Program-made: the position numbers and the translations under genes | Source of the DNA: Saccharopolyspora elongata | GTDB lineage: Bacteria > Actinomycetota > Actinomycetes > Mycobacteriales > Pseudonocardiaceae | Reading direction: 5' to 3' | Assembly: GCF_004348985.1 (NCBI RefSeq) | Contig: NZ_SMKW01000023.1 | Location: 59,275-123,274, forward strand | Length of the DNA: 64,000 nucleotides | Notes under the pieces: generated by a model | Database searches by the model: none | Told to the model about the DNA's origin: nothing | Seen by the model: only the letters and a program-made list of their open reading frames with translations | Part shown: positions 15,154 through 23,841 of the stretch, piece by piece | Numbering within the stretch: position 1 is the stretch's first letter | Layout: every line of letters begins with the position of its first letter

Positions 15154-16128
15154 TCAAGCAGTCACGGCCTGTCCGGCCCGCATCTGTTCGTCGATCACAT
15201 CTCGGACGATGTCGTCCAGCGTGCGCTGCGGCTGGAAGCCGATCAGCTCCAGCGCACGGGTGCAGTCCGGCACCCGTCGCTGCATGTCCTCGTGGTCCGG
15301 CCCGTACGCCACCTCGTAGGGCACGTGGACGGTGCCGCTGGACGAACCGGTCATCGCGATGATCCGGTCCGCGAGCTCCTCGATGGTCACCTGCTCGGTG
15401 CTGCCGAGGTTGATCGCCATGCCCTCCGCGCCGTCCAGCTGCACCAGCCGCACCAGCGCGGGCACCACGTCGGCCACGTGGCAGAAGCAGCGGATCTGCT
15501 TGCCGGTGCCGAAGATCGTCACCGGCCGCCCCTGCAACGCCTGCGCGACCAGCCGCGGGATGACCATGCCGTAGCGGCCGCTCTGCCGCGGTCCGACGGT
15601 GTTGAACAGCCGCACGATCACCGCGCGCAGCCCGAGCTCCCGCACGTAGTTGAAGGTGATGCTCTCGTCGATGGCCTTGGCCTCGGAGTAGGTCCAGCGG
15701 GCCTTCAGCGGCGAGCCGATGATCCGGTCGTCGCCCTCGGACAGCCCGATCTTGCCGTTCTTGCCGTAGATCTCGCTGGTGGAGGCGACCAGCACCCGCG
15801 CGCCGTGCCGCAGGGCGGCGTCCAGCACGTTCTCGGTGCCGTGGACGTTGGTCAGCAGCCCCTGCAGGGTGCGTTCCTGGATGACGAACGCCCCGACCGC
15901 GGCGGCCAGGTGGAACACCACGTCCGCGCCCGCCATCGCCTCGTCCACCAGGGAGGCGTCCAGGATGGTGCCCGGGATCATCCGCAGGTTCGGGTCGCCG
16001 ACCGGCAGGTTCGCGGTCCGGCCGGTGCTGAGGTCGTCGAGCCCGACCACCTCGTGGCCGTCCGCGAGCAGCCGTTCGACCAGGTGCGAGCCGATGAAAC
16101 CGGCGGCGCCGGTGACCAGTGCGCGCAT
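15154..16128 (-). CDS. NAD-dependent nucleotide-sugar epimerase/dehydratase
   Basis: A 324-residue extended short-chain dehydrogenase acting on nucleotide-activated sugars. It has the Rossmann motif GAAGFIGSHL at the N-terminus, a Ser/Thr in STSEIYG, and the catalytic pair Y147 and K151 in YSEAK. It resembles UDP-glucuronate decarboxylases and UDP-glucose 4-epimerases; the family alone does not decide between them. A UDP-sugar dehydrogenase gene in the same operon (21135) would supply UDP-uronic acid, which makes a decarboxylase or uronate epimerase plausible. ATG 16128 has GGGGAGG upstream and shares one base with the previous stop (TGATG). Confidence 0.88.
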   Translation of the reverse strand: MRALVTGAAGFIGSHLVERLLADGHEVVGLDDLSTGRTANLPVGDPNLRMIPGTILDASLVDEAMAGADVVFHLAAAVGAFVIQERTLQGLLTNVHGTENVLDAALRHGARVLVASTSEIYGKNGKIGLSEGDDRIIGSPLKARWTYSEAKAIDESITFNYVRELGLRAVIVRLFNTVGPRQSGRYGMVIPRLVAQALQGRPVTIFGTGKQIRCFCHVADVVPALVRLVQLDGAEGMAINLGSTEQVTIEELADRIIAMTGSSSGTVHVPYEVAYGPDHEDMQRRVPDCTRALELIGFQPQRTLDDIVRDVIDEQMRAGQAVTA

Positions 16129-17240
16129 CACGGCCTCCCCGCGGGCACCGCGTTGCCGCGCCGCTGCCACAGCCGGGTGTACAGGTCGTCGATGCGGTCG
16201 GTGACGGCCTCGATGCCGTAGGCCCGGCGGATCGCGGGCTCGTCGGCGCGCGGCCGGGCCGCCAGGATCTCGGAGGCGATCTCCGCGCGCATCCGCTCCG
16301 CGTTGCCGGGCACCTGACGGGCCCGGTCCGTCTCGATGCCTTCCAGGGCCGGGCAGGTGGTGTAGAGCACCGGGATGCCGTTGGCCATCGCCTCCAGCAC
16401 CGACAGGCCGAAGGTCTCCTGCTCGGAGGAGGCGATGAACAGGTCCAGCGCGGACAGCATCGCGGCGACGTCGTGCCGCTGCCCGGCGAAGATCACGTGC
16501 TCGGCGACGCCGTGCTCGCGGGCCAGCGCCTCCAGCCGCGGCCGGTCCGGCCCGTCGCCGACGATCAGCAGCTTGGTCTCCTGGCCCAGCATCGGGGCCA
16601 TCGCGTCGATCACCAGGTTGAAGCGCTTGTTCGGGTCCAGGCGCCCGAGCACGCCGACCACGTAGGCGCCGTCGCCGATCCCGTGCTCGAGGCGCACCCG
16701 GGCGCGCGCGGCCCCGTCGAACTCGACCCGGCCGAAGTCGACGCCGTTGGGGATGACGGTGATCTTGCGCGCCGGCATGCCCCAGTTGCGCAGCCGCTCG
16801 GCGACGGTGTCGGACACCGCGATCGTGGCGTCCGAGCACAGGTCGGTGCCCAGGTAGAGCGCCCGCACCCCGAGCGTCATGCGGCGGCGTTCCAGGTGGG
16901 TCTCACCGATGGAGTGCTCGGTGGAGACCACCACCTTGGTGCCGGCCAGCCGGGCCGCGAGCCGCCCGTACACGCACGCCCGGTACAGGTGGGTGTGCAC
17001 CACGTCGTAGCCGCCGTCGCGGATCACCTCGCGCAGCCGCAGCACGGCGCCGATCTGCGTGTTGCGGGTCATGCCGAGATCGCGCACCCGCACCCCGTCG
17101 CCGGTGATCATCCCGGCCACGTCGCCCGGGTTGTACAGCGAGACCACGTCCGCGTCGTGCCTGGTGTGCTGCAGGATCGACCGCAGCTGCAGCTCGGCTC
17201 CGCCGACGCCGAGCCCGGTGATCACGTGCAATACCTTCAT
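16128..17240 (-). CDS. GT4-family glycosyltransferase
   Basis: A 370-residue GT-B glycosyltransferase. It opens with MKVLHVITGLGVGGAE, typical of GT4 enzymes. DVVHTHLYRACVYGR marks the acceptor domain, and GVLGRLDPNKRFNLVID and SSEQETFGLSVLEAM mark the donor-sugar domain with its two Glu residues. It would extend the lipid-linked oligosaccharide started by the sugar transferase next to it. ATG 17240 is preceded by GAGGGG; a longer frame through the neighbouring gene is a shadow. It is coupled to the downstream epimerase through a shared base. Confidence 0.9.
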   Translation of the reverse strand: MKVLHVITGLGVGGAELQLRSILQHTRHDADVVSLYNPGDVAGMITGDGVRVRDLGMTRNTQIGAVLRLREVIRDGGYDVVHTHLYRACVYGRLAARLAGTKVVVSTEHSIGETHLERRRMTLGVRALYLGTDLCSDATIAVSDTVAERLRNWGMPARKITVIPNGVDFGRVEFDGAARARVRLEHGIGDGAYVVGVLGRLDPNKRFNLVIDAMAPMLGQETKLLIVGDGPDRPRLEALAREHGVAEHVIFAGQRHDVAAMLSALDLFIASSEQETFGLSVLEAMANGIPVLYTTCPALEGIETDRARQVPGNAERMRAEIASEILAARPRADEPAIRRAYGIEAVTDRIDDLYTRLWQRRGNAVPAGRP

Positions 17241-17266
17241 CACGTTCCCCTCTTCGGATTTCCAGG

Positions 17267-18592
17267 TCATTTCCCGCTCCGGTGCGCGCGCCGGAGGCCG
17301 GCCCGCAGGACGATCCCGGCCGTCCTGGCCACGATCACCGCGTCCCACCACGGCGACCAGTACTCGATGTACTGGTTGTCGAACCGCGCCCGGTCCGGGA
17401 TGGAGGTGTCCCCGTGCAGGCCCTGCACCTGCGCCCAGCCGGTCATGCCGCCGCGCACCCGGTGCCGGTCCGCGTAGCGCGGGATCTCGCGGCCGAAGCG
17501 CACCGCGTAGTAGGGCCGCTCCGGGCGCGGCCCGACCAGCGACATGTCGCCGCGCAGGACGTTGATCAGCTGCGGCAGCTCGTCGAGGTGCGTGCCGCGC
17601 AGCCAGTGGCCGAGCGCGGTGCACTGGTCGGCGGTCACCGCCCAGGTCTGCCCGAGGTCGCCGTCGATGGTGCGGAGCTTGATGACTTCGCTGATCCGGC
17701 CGGCCCGCGTCACCCGGAACTGGCGGAAGAACGCCCGGTCCCGGCCGCCGAGCGCGACCAGCGCGGTCAGCACCAGCAGCAGCGGCCCGAACACCAGCAG
17801 CATCAGTCCACTGAGGACGACGTCGGTGCCGCGCTTGACCAGCTCGCCCGCCCGGCCGTGCCCGAAGCGGCGCAACGGGATCAGCGGCACGCCCCAGATC
17901 TCGTCCAGCCCGGCGCGCGGCAGCGCCATGCCCAGCTCGTGCAGGCGCGGCACGACGCACACGTCCGCGGGCAGCGGGCGGGCGGCCCGGATCGCGGTGA
18001 CCAGATCCGGGCCGTCGCCGCACACCAGCACCCGCGTGATGCGTTGTGCGGCAACGACTTCCGCCAGCTCGCCGGGCCGTTCCAGCAGTCGCGGCCGCAG
18101 CCCGAACTCGGGGTGCTCCGCGGCCATCTCGGCGATCTCCGCGGCCACCCGGTCCGATCCGACGATCAGCGTCGGCTCGCCCAGGATTCCGCGCCGGTAC
18201 CCGCCGCGCAGCACCGCGTACAGGCCGCCGCGCGCCACGGCCAGGCCCGCGAACGCCGAGGCGCCGGTCAGGAGCACGGCGCCACCGGGCAGCCACGGCA
18301 GCAGCACCACCAATGGCGCCGCCGCCGCGACCGCGAGTTGCGGCAGCTGGTCCGACACCCGCAGGCAGATCCGCAGCCGGTGCTGGCCCTGCGCGGCCAG
18401 CCCGGCGAACGCCGCCAGCGCGTACCCCGCGTCGAGCAGCCAGTTCGCCCCGGCGACCGGGATCAGCAGCACCAGCGCGACGAGGTCGACCGCGGGCAGC
18501 ACCCAGCCCCCGACCTGCCGCCGCACCTGCAGCCCAGGATTGCCGGCCGCGAGCGGCCACGGCTGCGCGACGGCGGGGTCGGTCATGCTCAT
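17267..18592 (-). CDS. Priming sugar transferase (polyprenyl-phosphate sugar-1-phosphate transferase)
   Basis: A 441-residue membrane protein of the bacterial sugar transferase (WcaJ/CpsE-like) family, which moves a sugar-1-phosphate onto undecaprenyl phosphate to begin a repeat unit. Hydrophobic segments lie in the first 130 residues, and a degenerate CoA-binding-like domain spans about 130-230. The catalytic domain starts at VKRGTDVVLSGLMLLV and contains LRGTHLDELPQLINVLRGDM, SLVGPRPERPYY and GMTGWAQVQGLHGDTS. Position 17 of the usual KLRTM segment is changed (VIKLRTIDGD). Its start overlaps the flavoprotein stop (ATGA), so translation is coupled. It indicates a Wzy- or lipid-linked assembly alongside the GT2 synthase. 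Confidence 0.92.
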   Translation of the reverse strand: MSMTDPAVAQPWPLAAGNPGLQVRRQVGGWVLPAVDLVALVLLIPVAGANWLLDAGYALAAFAGLAAQGQHRLRICLRVSDQLPQLAVAAAAPLVVLLPWLPGGAVLLTGASAFAGLAVARGGLYAVLRGGYRRGILGEPTLIVGSDRVAAEIAEMAAEHPEFGLRPRLLERPGELAEVVAAQRITRVLVCGDGPDLVTAIRAARPLPADVCVVPRLHELGMALPRAGLDEIWGVPLIPLRRFGHGRAGELVKRGTDVVLSGLMLLVFGPLLLVLTALVALGGRDRAFFRQFRVTRAGRISEVIKLRTIDGDLGQTWAVTADQCTALGHWLRGTHLDELPQLINVLRGDMSLVGPRPERPYYAVRFGREIPRYADRHRVRGGMTGWAQVQGLHGDTSIPDRARFDNQYIEYWSPWWDAVIVARTAGIVLRAGLRRAHRSGK

Positions 18593-19812
18593 CCGGCACC
18601 TCCGACGGCGATCGGGCGAGCCGTGGTCGCGACGAGCCGGTCGGTGATCATCCGCACCGCGTAGTCGGCGCCGTAGACGAACCGCATGACCGGACCGTGG
18701 CTAGGCGCCACCAGCGGCCCGGCGAAGTACAGGCCCGGCACCGACGACTCGAAGTCGCGGCCGACGCGCGGCGTGGCGTCGATGGTGCGGATCGCCGCGC
18801 GCAGCCCGGGCGAGAGCATCGGCAGCCTGCTGAGGTCCGGCGGGTAGCCGGTGGCGCTGATGACGTGGTCCGCGGTGAACTCGCGGACCCCGCCGCCGAC
18901 CCGCACCCCGATCCGGACCTGGTCCCCGGTGGCCTTGGCCCAGTCCAGCCGGTGCCCGACGTGCACCGGGAAGCGTCCTTCGACCCGCTCCCGCAGCCAC
19001 CAGCCGCCGGCCGGCCCGAGCGCGGTGCGCGCCCGGTAGATCCGGGTCGAGCGCGGCAGGTGCCGGAACAGCTTCGGGTGCTCGGAGTAGAACCAGGTCG
19101 ACAGGCCCGAGCCCAGCCCGGCCTCCGGCTCGCGCATCCGGTTCCACAGTGGACGATCGGGCAGCAGCGGCTTGCCGTTCCACGCGATGCCCGGCGCACG
19201 CGCCACCAGCCGCGCGTTGGCACCGCTTTCGTGCAGCAGCGCCGCGGTCTCCAGCGCCGACTGCCCGGCGCCCAGGACGATCACGTCCTGACCGTCGAAG
19301 CCGCTCAGGTCGTCGTGCACCGAGCTGTGCGTGGAGATCTCGGCGGGCAGGTCCGCGAGCACGCCCGGAACTCGCGCGAAGTACTCCACGCCGACCGCGA
19401 CGACCACCTGGCTCGCCTCGACGCGCTCCCCATCCGAGAGCGTCAGCTCGAAGCGCCCCGGCCGCTGCTCGATGCCGGCGACCAGCTGCTCCTCCACGTC
19501 CAGGCCGCGGCCCTGCTGGAACCACTCGCCGTACTCGACGAAGTTCTCCAGCGACACCGGGATGCCGTAGTCCGCGTAGCGGCGCCCGGTCTCCAGGCAG
19601 AAGTTGCGCAGCGTGTGGGTGCCGTCCGGGTCGGACAGGTTCGACGCGAAGCCCTGCGACTTCAGGTACATGCCGCGTGGCATGTGCGCGCGCCACAGGT
19701 TCATCGGCAACCCGAACTGCCGGAAGGACAGGCCGGTCCGACGCAGGTGTGCGGCCAGCGACAGGCCGTACGGCCCGGCGCCGACGATGGCCACATCGAC
19801 GAGATCGCTCAT
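18589..19812 (-). CDS. Flavin-dependent monooxygenase-like oxidoreductase
   Basis: A 407-residue FAD/NAD(P)-binding protein of the flavin monooxygenase/ornithine-hydroxylase type. It has the first dinucleotide motif GAGPYG (11-16), a second at GAGQSA (from residue 181) for NAD(P)H, and ATGYPPDLSRLP and a GLYFAGP strand near the C-terminus. Such enzymes N- or C-hydroxylate small substrates. Here the gene lies between an ATP-grasp ligase and a sugar transferase with four-base overlaps on both sides, so its substrate is probably an amine, amino acid or sugar destined for the polysaccharide. ATG 19812 has GAGGAG five bases upstream. No exact homologue function is recognised. Confidence 0.85.
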   Translation of the reverse strand: MSDLVDVAIVGAGPYGLSLAAHLRRTGLSFRQFGLPMNLWRAHMPRGMYLKSQGFASNLSDPDGTHTLRNFCLETGRRYADYGIPVSLENFVEYGEWFQQGRGLDVEEQLVAGIEQRPGRFELTLSDGERVEASQVVVAVGVEYFARVPGVLADLPAEISTHSSVHDDLSGFDGQDVIVLGAGQSALETAALLHESGANARLVARAPGIAWNGKPLLPDRPLWNRMREPEAGLGSGLSTWFYSEHPKLFRHLPRSTRIYRARTALGPAGGWWLRERVEGRFPVHVGHRLDWAKATGDQVRIGVRVGGGVREFTADHVISATGYPPDLSRLPMLSPGLRAAIRTIDATPRVGRDFESSVPGLYFAGPLVAPSHGPVMRFVYGADYAVRMITDRLVATTARPIAVGGAG

Positions 19813-21119
19813 CTGTACTCCTCGAACAGCCGCTTCTGGCGGCGTCTTGTCGACTTGCCCGGTGCGCAGTTGCGCCCGGGGACGTACTCGGGCCGGTGCA
19901 GCTCCGGATGGCGGGTCCGGCGACGCCACGGCCGGGCCACCACCCGGCAGGCCATCCAGAGCCACATCAGCAAGAACGGCAGCAGGTCGTCGCGCGCGAA
20001 CCAGGCGGTCTCGTCCACGCCGCGCACCGATGACGCCCACGACCGCAACCCGAGCTCGCCGCGCCGCCAGTACCGCACCGCGGCGATCGGGTCGTAGTTC
20101 TCCACCAGGAAGCGGCGGCCGACCGGCTGCCGGCCGGCCGGGATCCGCTGCCCGGAGAGGTCCAGGTAGGACGCGAGCGCGACGTCCATCCCCGCGCTGT
20201 CGCGGAAGAGCCGGAACTGGGCGCCCAGCCGCGGGTTGAAGTCCAGCAGCTTGTAGCGCCGGTCGCGGGCGTCCCAACGGAAGTCCAGGTCCACGATGCC
20301 GTTGAACGCCAGCCGCTCCAGCAGCTTCGTGGCCTCCCCCTGCAGCTCCTCGTTCTCGGCGCAGGCGCCGAGGCTGGTCAGCCCGGCGTGCGCCGGGTAG
20401 GAGCGCTCCTTGACGCCGGTGAAGGCCGGCAGGCACACCGCGGCGGCGTCGCAGTAGCCGTGGAAGAACCAGTCATCGCCGGGCCCGCCCGGGATGAACT
20501 CCTGCAGCATCAGCCCGCCGACCGCGGCCTTCCCGCAGCGCTCGTAGAGCGCGGCCAGCTCCTCGGCGTCGCCCACGATCGTGGTGCTGCGCACCTTGCC
20601 CTTCGTCGTGACCCACGGCTCGGCGAGCTTCGCCACCAGCGGATATCCCACCCGGGCGGCGAAATCCTGCGCCTCGTCCCAGCTGCCGACCAGGCACGCG
20701 GCCGCGCACGGCACGTCCAGCTGCCTGCACAGCTCGTACATCGAGTACTTCCCGGCCAGCCGGCGCGGCAGGTCCCGCGGCGGCTGGGCGAAGTGGAAGT
20801 ACGGGCGCAGCGGATCGCCGTGCTCGGCCAGGAAGATCGCGCCCGCGTCGTCGGTTGGGATCAGCACCGACGGCCGGCCGATCCGGTCGGCGAGCTCCGC
20901 CAGCCCGGTGAGCAGCTCGTCGGTATCCGCCGGGTCCGGGCTCCACAGCCAGCGCCCGCGCAAGTAGCGGGAATGCGCCGCCGGGGCGAGGGAATCCTCC
21001 TGCACCGCGTACACCGGGACCCCGACCCGGCCGAGGCTGCGGATCACCCCGAGCCCGCCGTGGTGCAGGACGTTCGGGTCGAGCTTGAAGACGACCGCGG
21101 GCATGGACGTGTCGAACAC
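19809..21119 (-). CDS. ATP-grasp ligase in the polysaccharide operon
   Basis: A 436-residue ATP-grasp protein of the carbamoyl-phosphate-synthase-like/D-aspartate ligase group, forming an acyl-phosphate and then an amide or ester. The N-terminal region (1-110) has a Rossmann-like start MPAVVFKLDPNVLHHGG. The ATP domain has GYPLVAKLAEP, MLQEFIPGG and the metal-binding end IVDLDFRWD...LLDFNPRLG. The C-terminal 80 residues include a hydrophobic stretch (DLLPFLLMWLWMACR), possibly a membrane anchor. GTG 21119 follows a G-rich site; ATG 21104 is the alternative. Its stop overlaps the start of the flavoprotein, so the two are made together. Adding an amino acid to the glycan or its carrier is a reasonable inference. 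Confidence 0.85.
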   Translation of the reverse strand: MFDTSMPAVVFKLDPNVLHHGGLGVIRSLGRVGVPVYAVQEDSLAPAAHSRYLRGRWLWSPDPADTDELLTGLAELADRIGRPSVLIPTDDAGAIFLAEHGDPLRPYFHFAQPPRDLPRRLAGKYSMYELCRQLDVPCAAACLVGSWDEAQDFAARVGYPLVAKLAEPWVTTKGKVRSTTIVGDAEELAALYERCGKAAVGGLMLQEFIPGGPGDDWFFHGYCDAAAVCLPAFTGVKERSYPAHAGLTSLGACAENEELQGEATKLLERLAFNGIVDLDFRWDARDRRYKLLDFNPRLGAQFRLFRDSAGMDVALASYLDLSGQRIPAGRQPVGRRFLVENYDPIAAVRYWRRGELGLRSWASSVRGVDETAWFARDDLLPFLLMWLWMACRVVARPWRRRTRHPELHRPEYVPGRNCAPGKSTRRRQKRLFEEYR

Positions 21120-21134
21120 CGGCGCCCACCCCCC

Positions 21135-22481
21135 TCAGAGCACGCGCCGGTGCGGCACGGCGTCGAACTGGTAGGTCGCGTCGAGCACCTGCGGGCACTC
21201 CCGCGCCCAGCCGTAGTCGACGCCGGGGTGCACGGTGTGCAGCACCGCGACGTCCCAGTCGCGGCCGTGCGGCGCCGGCTCGCTGGTCATCCGGGTGCCG
21301 TCCGGCAGGGTGATCTCCGGCAGCAGCGGGTCGAAGTAGTGCACGTCGATCCCGATCCGCCGCAGCCCGGCGAGGATCGGCAACGCGGGCGACTCGCGGA
21401 GGTCCCGCACGCCCGCCTTGTAGCTGACCCCGGCGACCAGCACCCGGGCACCCGCGTGGTCGAGGCCCGCCTCGGCGAGCAGCTCCACCACCCGCTGCAC
21501 CACCTGGCCCGGCCGCCGGTCGATCGACCGCATCGCCTGCTCGATGACCGGCGTCGAAAGTCCCTGCTGCCCCAGCTGCCATAGCAGGTAGTGCGGGTCA
21601 CACGGGATGCAGTGCCCGCCGACGCCCGGCCCCGGGAAGCTGCCCAGGAACCCGTACGGCTTGGTGCCGGCGGCGATGGTCACCTCGATCGGGTCCAGGC
21701 CCAGCACCGCGCACGCGTCGGCCATCTCGTTGGCCAGCGCCAGGTTCACGGCGCGGAAGATGTTCTCGTAGAGCTTGGTCAGCTCGGCGGCCTCCGGCGA
21801 GCTGACCAAGTACACCGAATCGGTCATCCGCCGGACGACCTCGGCGGCCCGCTCGGCGCACTCCGCCGTGGCACCGCCGACGACGCGCGGCGTTTCCCGC
21901 TGCACGTGGTCGAAGTTGCCGGGGTCGATGCGCTCCGGGCTGAACGCCACGTGCACGTCGGTGCCTACCTGCAGGCCGCGCTGCGCCAGCGGCTCGACCA
22001 GTAGCTGCCGGGTGGTGCCGGCGAACGTCGTCGAGGTCAGGATGATCACCTGGCCGCGGCGCGCGAAGGACACCACTGTCTCGCACGCCGCCCGCAAGGC
22101 GGTCAGGTCCGGCTTGTGCGCGGCGTCCACCGGCGTCGGCACGCACACGATCACGGCGTCCGCGTCGGCGAGCACCGACGGATCGCAGGACAGCTCCAGC
22201 ATGCCCGCGGCCAGCGACGCCGACAGCGCGCGCCGCTCCGGCTCGGGCAGATCCACCTCGCCGGTCTTGATGGCCCGCAGCCGGTCCTCGCTGATGTCGA
22301 AGCCGGTGACCTGCGCAGTCGGTGATTGCAGGGCGCACGCGGTGGGCAGGCCGACGTAGCCCAGCCCGACGACGACCACCGACTCGGCTCGTTCGGGCCG
22401 CCGCGGTTCGAACGCGATCAGCCGGTCCGCCAACAGGCGTTCGCGGCCGTTGACCGCCAAGGCGAGCGGATGTTCAGTCAC
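21135..22481 (-). CDS. UDP-glucose/UDP-N-acetylmannosamine-type nucleotide-sugar dehydrogenase
   Basis: A 448-residue four-electron dehydrogenase that oxidises a UDP-hexose to the uronic acid with two NAD+. The NAD motif VVVGLGYVGLPTAC lies near residues 36-49, and the catalytic cysteine is C291 in GVGGHCIPCDP. The C-terminal UDP-binding domain has VLVAGVSYKAGVRDLRESP. WecC-like and Ugd-like members cannot be separated by eye. It is the first gene of the long biosynthetic run after a 318-base gap, and its product could feed the epimerase at 15154. Confidence 0.92.
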   Translation of the reverse strand: MTEHPLALAVNGRERLLADRLIAFEPRRPERAESVVVVGLGYVGLPTACALQSPTAQVTGFDISEDRLRAIKTGEVDLPEPERRALSASLAAGMLELSCDPSVLADADAVIVCVPTPVDAAHKPDLTALRAACETVVSFARRGQVIILTSTTFAGTTRQLLVEPLAQRGLQVGTDVHVAFSPERIDPGNFDHVQRETPRVVGGATAECAERAAEVVRRMTDSVYLVSSPEAAELTKLYENIFRAVNLALANEMADACAVLGLDPIEVTIAAGTKPYGFLGSFPGPGVGGHCIPCDPHYLLWQLGQQGLSTPVIEQAMRSIDRRPGQVVQRVVELLAEAGLDHAGARVLVAGVSYKAGVRDLRESPALPILAGLRRIGIDVHYFDPLLPEITLPDGTRMTSEPAPHGRDWDVAVLHTVHPGVDYGWARECPQVLDATYQFDAVPHRRVL

Positions 22482-22799
22482 GGTTCCTCCCCCAGTTCGC
22501 CGTGCTGCTGGAAGAACCCTCGCATCCGATTACCGGCCGGTTCTCCTACAGCGGGGGGAGCGCGTTTACCGAATCAGGACGAGCCCGCGCGATCTTTCCC
22601 GGCGAAACCCCTTCCGCCCCAACGAAACCTGCACGATCGGGGCGTCACCCGTTCGCGGGGCGGGGTGGAGTCAACGGCCTGATCGCTGCGCTAGACGGGA
22701 CGAACGGGCCGTTCACCTCGCCCGCACGATCCGGGTCGGACGCAGGCGCACGCACCCCGACAGCGGAGGTCGCGCCAGGAGAAGGGGTTCCGGGCTGGA
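22482..22799. promoter_or_regulatory. Probable promoter region of the polysaccharide operon (318 bases, no gene)
   Basis: No coding frame here is convincing. The stretch beside the dehydrogenase start has locally lower GC around 22,548-22,565 (GCGTTTACCGAATC), a plausible place for a minus-strand promoter serving the operon from 22481 downward. I see no clear operator. Confidence 0.35.
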
Positions 22800-23540
22800 T
22801 CAGCGGTTGGCCGTCAGCGCGTGGCGCAGGCGCTTGGCCAGCAGCCGCAGCCCGCCGTCCCGGTCACCCACGTAGGTGCGCGGCAGGGCGTGCCGTCCGG
22901 AGACCGGGGAACGCCAGATGGCGCAGGCGTAGTCGTAGCCGGCTGCCTCGACCGTGTTCCGCACCCGCAGGTCGACGTCGCCGTACGGGTAGCAGAACCC
23001 GCCGACGTCCTGGCCGGTGAGGTCGCGCAGCCGCTCCCGGCTCTCGGCGATCTCGACGAGCAGCTCCTCATCGTCCAATTCGGACATCTGCTGGTGCAGC
23101 ATCCCGTGCGAGCCGACCTCCAGGCCGGCCGCCGCGATCCCGCGGACCTCCTCCGCGGTCACCAGCCGCTTGCGCGGTCCATCGGCGTCCCAGGCGTTGT
23201 GCCCGCCGAGCCGCCCGGCGATCACGAAGACGGTCGCGGTGCAGCCGTACTTCTCCAGCGACGGCCGTACATTGTGGACGAAGTCGGTGTAGCCGTCGTC
23301 GAAGGTCAGCCCGACCAGGCCGCTGGCGTCCCCCTCCTGGCGCGCCTGCATCAGCTCGCGCATCGACACCCCGCGCAGCCCGTTGCGGCGCAGCCAGCGC
23401 AACTGCCGTTCGAAGCGCTGCGGATCGACCGTCACCAGGTACGGGTCGCGGGAGTAGGTGGCCACCGAGTGGTACATCAGGACGTACGGGAACGGGCGCT
23501 CGGTCTCGCTCCGGGCCCACCTGGTAACGGTCTGCGTCAT
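22800..23540 (-). CDS. CE4 polysaccharide deacetylase
   Basis: A 246-residue NodB-homology deacetylase that removes acetyl groups from N-acetylhexosamine polymers using a divalent metal. The catalytic pair is D81/D82 in TFDDGYTDF, and the metal ligands are H145 and H149 in GSHGMLHQ. CYPYGD is the third family motif. There is no signal peptide, so it is cytoplasmic or exported by another route. ATG 23540 is preceded by GAGGAAAG at long spacing; the frame is open further, but the added residues look unrelated. It lies 318 bases upstream of the polysaccharide operon on the same strand, and partial deacetylation of the island's glycan is the natural role. Confidence 0.9.
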   Translation of the reverse strand: MTQTVTRWARSETERPFPYVLMYHSVATYSRDPYLVTVDPQRFERQLRWLRRNGLRGVSMRELMQARQEGDASGLVGLTFDDGYTDFVHNVRPSLEKYGCTATVFVIAGRLGGHNAWDADGPRKRLVTAEEVRGIAAAGLEVGSHGMLHQQMSELDDEELLVEIAESRERLRDLTGQDVGGFCYPYGDVDLRVRNTVEAAGYDYACAIWRSPVSGRHALPRTYVGDRDGGLRLLAKRLRHALTANR

Positions 23541-23659
23541 GGCGTCGCCGCTTTCCTCGGCAGCAGTTCCTGCCAACGTAAGGACGCCGTACCCCATCCG
23601 GATCCGTCCGCTGCGGTAAGCCCGCTACCCCACTCGTACGATCCTCACCCGAAGGGCCC

Positions 23660-23718
23660 GCGATTTCGCGAGCAATTCACCACCACCCGGGTGAACACCG
23701 ATTTCTCGCGAAATCACG
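23660..23718. repeat. Long palindromic repeat, second copy of the 58-bp element
   Basis: GATTTCGCGAGCAATT at the left, CACCCGGGTGAA in the centre and GATTTCTCGCGAAATC at the right mirror the element at 2654-2711 in order and spacing. It lies between the start of the deacetylase and the stop of the amidohydrolase, both on the minus strand. Confidence 0.8.
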
Positions 23719-23777
23719 CGCCACCCGAGCCTGCCGACAACGGAGCGTCACTACCTTCGCCACCCGGGTGAACGTGG

Positions 23778-23835
23778 CGTTTTCGCGCGAAAACGGCACT
23801 CGCCACGCGTGCCAGCGACGGTTTCGCGCGAAAAC
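23778..23835. repeat. Two further TTTCGCGCGAAA palindromes
   Basis: CGTTTTCGCGCGAAAACG (23778-23795) is a perfect 18-bp palindrome, and GTTTCGCGCGAAAAC (23821-23835) is a second one ending six bases before the amidohydrolase stop. A CACCCGGGTGAACG block precedes the first, as in the longer elements. The 23541-23841 gap otherwise holds nothing I can identify. Confidence 0.8.
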
Positions 23836-23841
23836 GGCGCG

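Noticed and set aside
12982..16221. A 1,079-codon open frame on the plus strand
   Set aside because: It lies antisense to the GT2, GH18 and epimerase genes, which have clear motifs and ribosome-binding sites; the frame itself has neither.
23660..23835. Possible CRISPR array from repeated TTTCGCG blocks
   Set aside because: The units are palindromes with irregular spacing and no unique spacers of constant length, and there are no cas genes.
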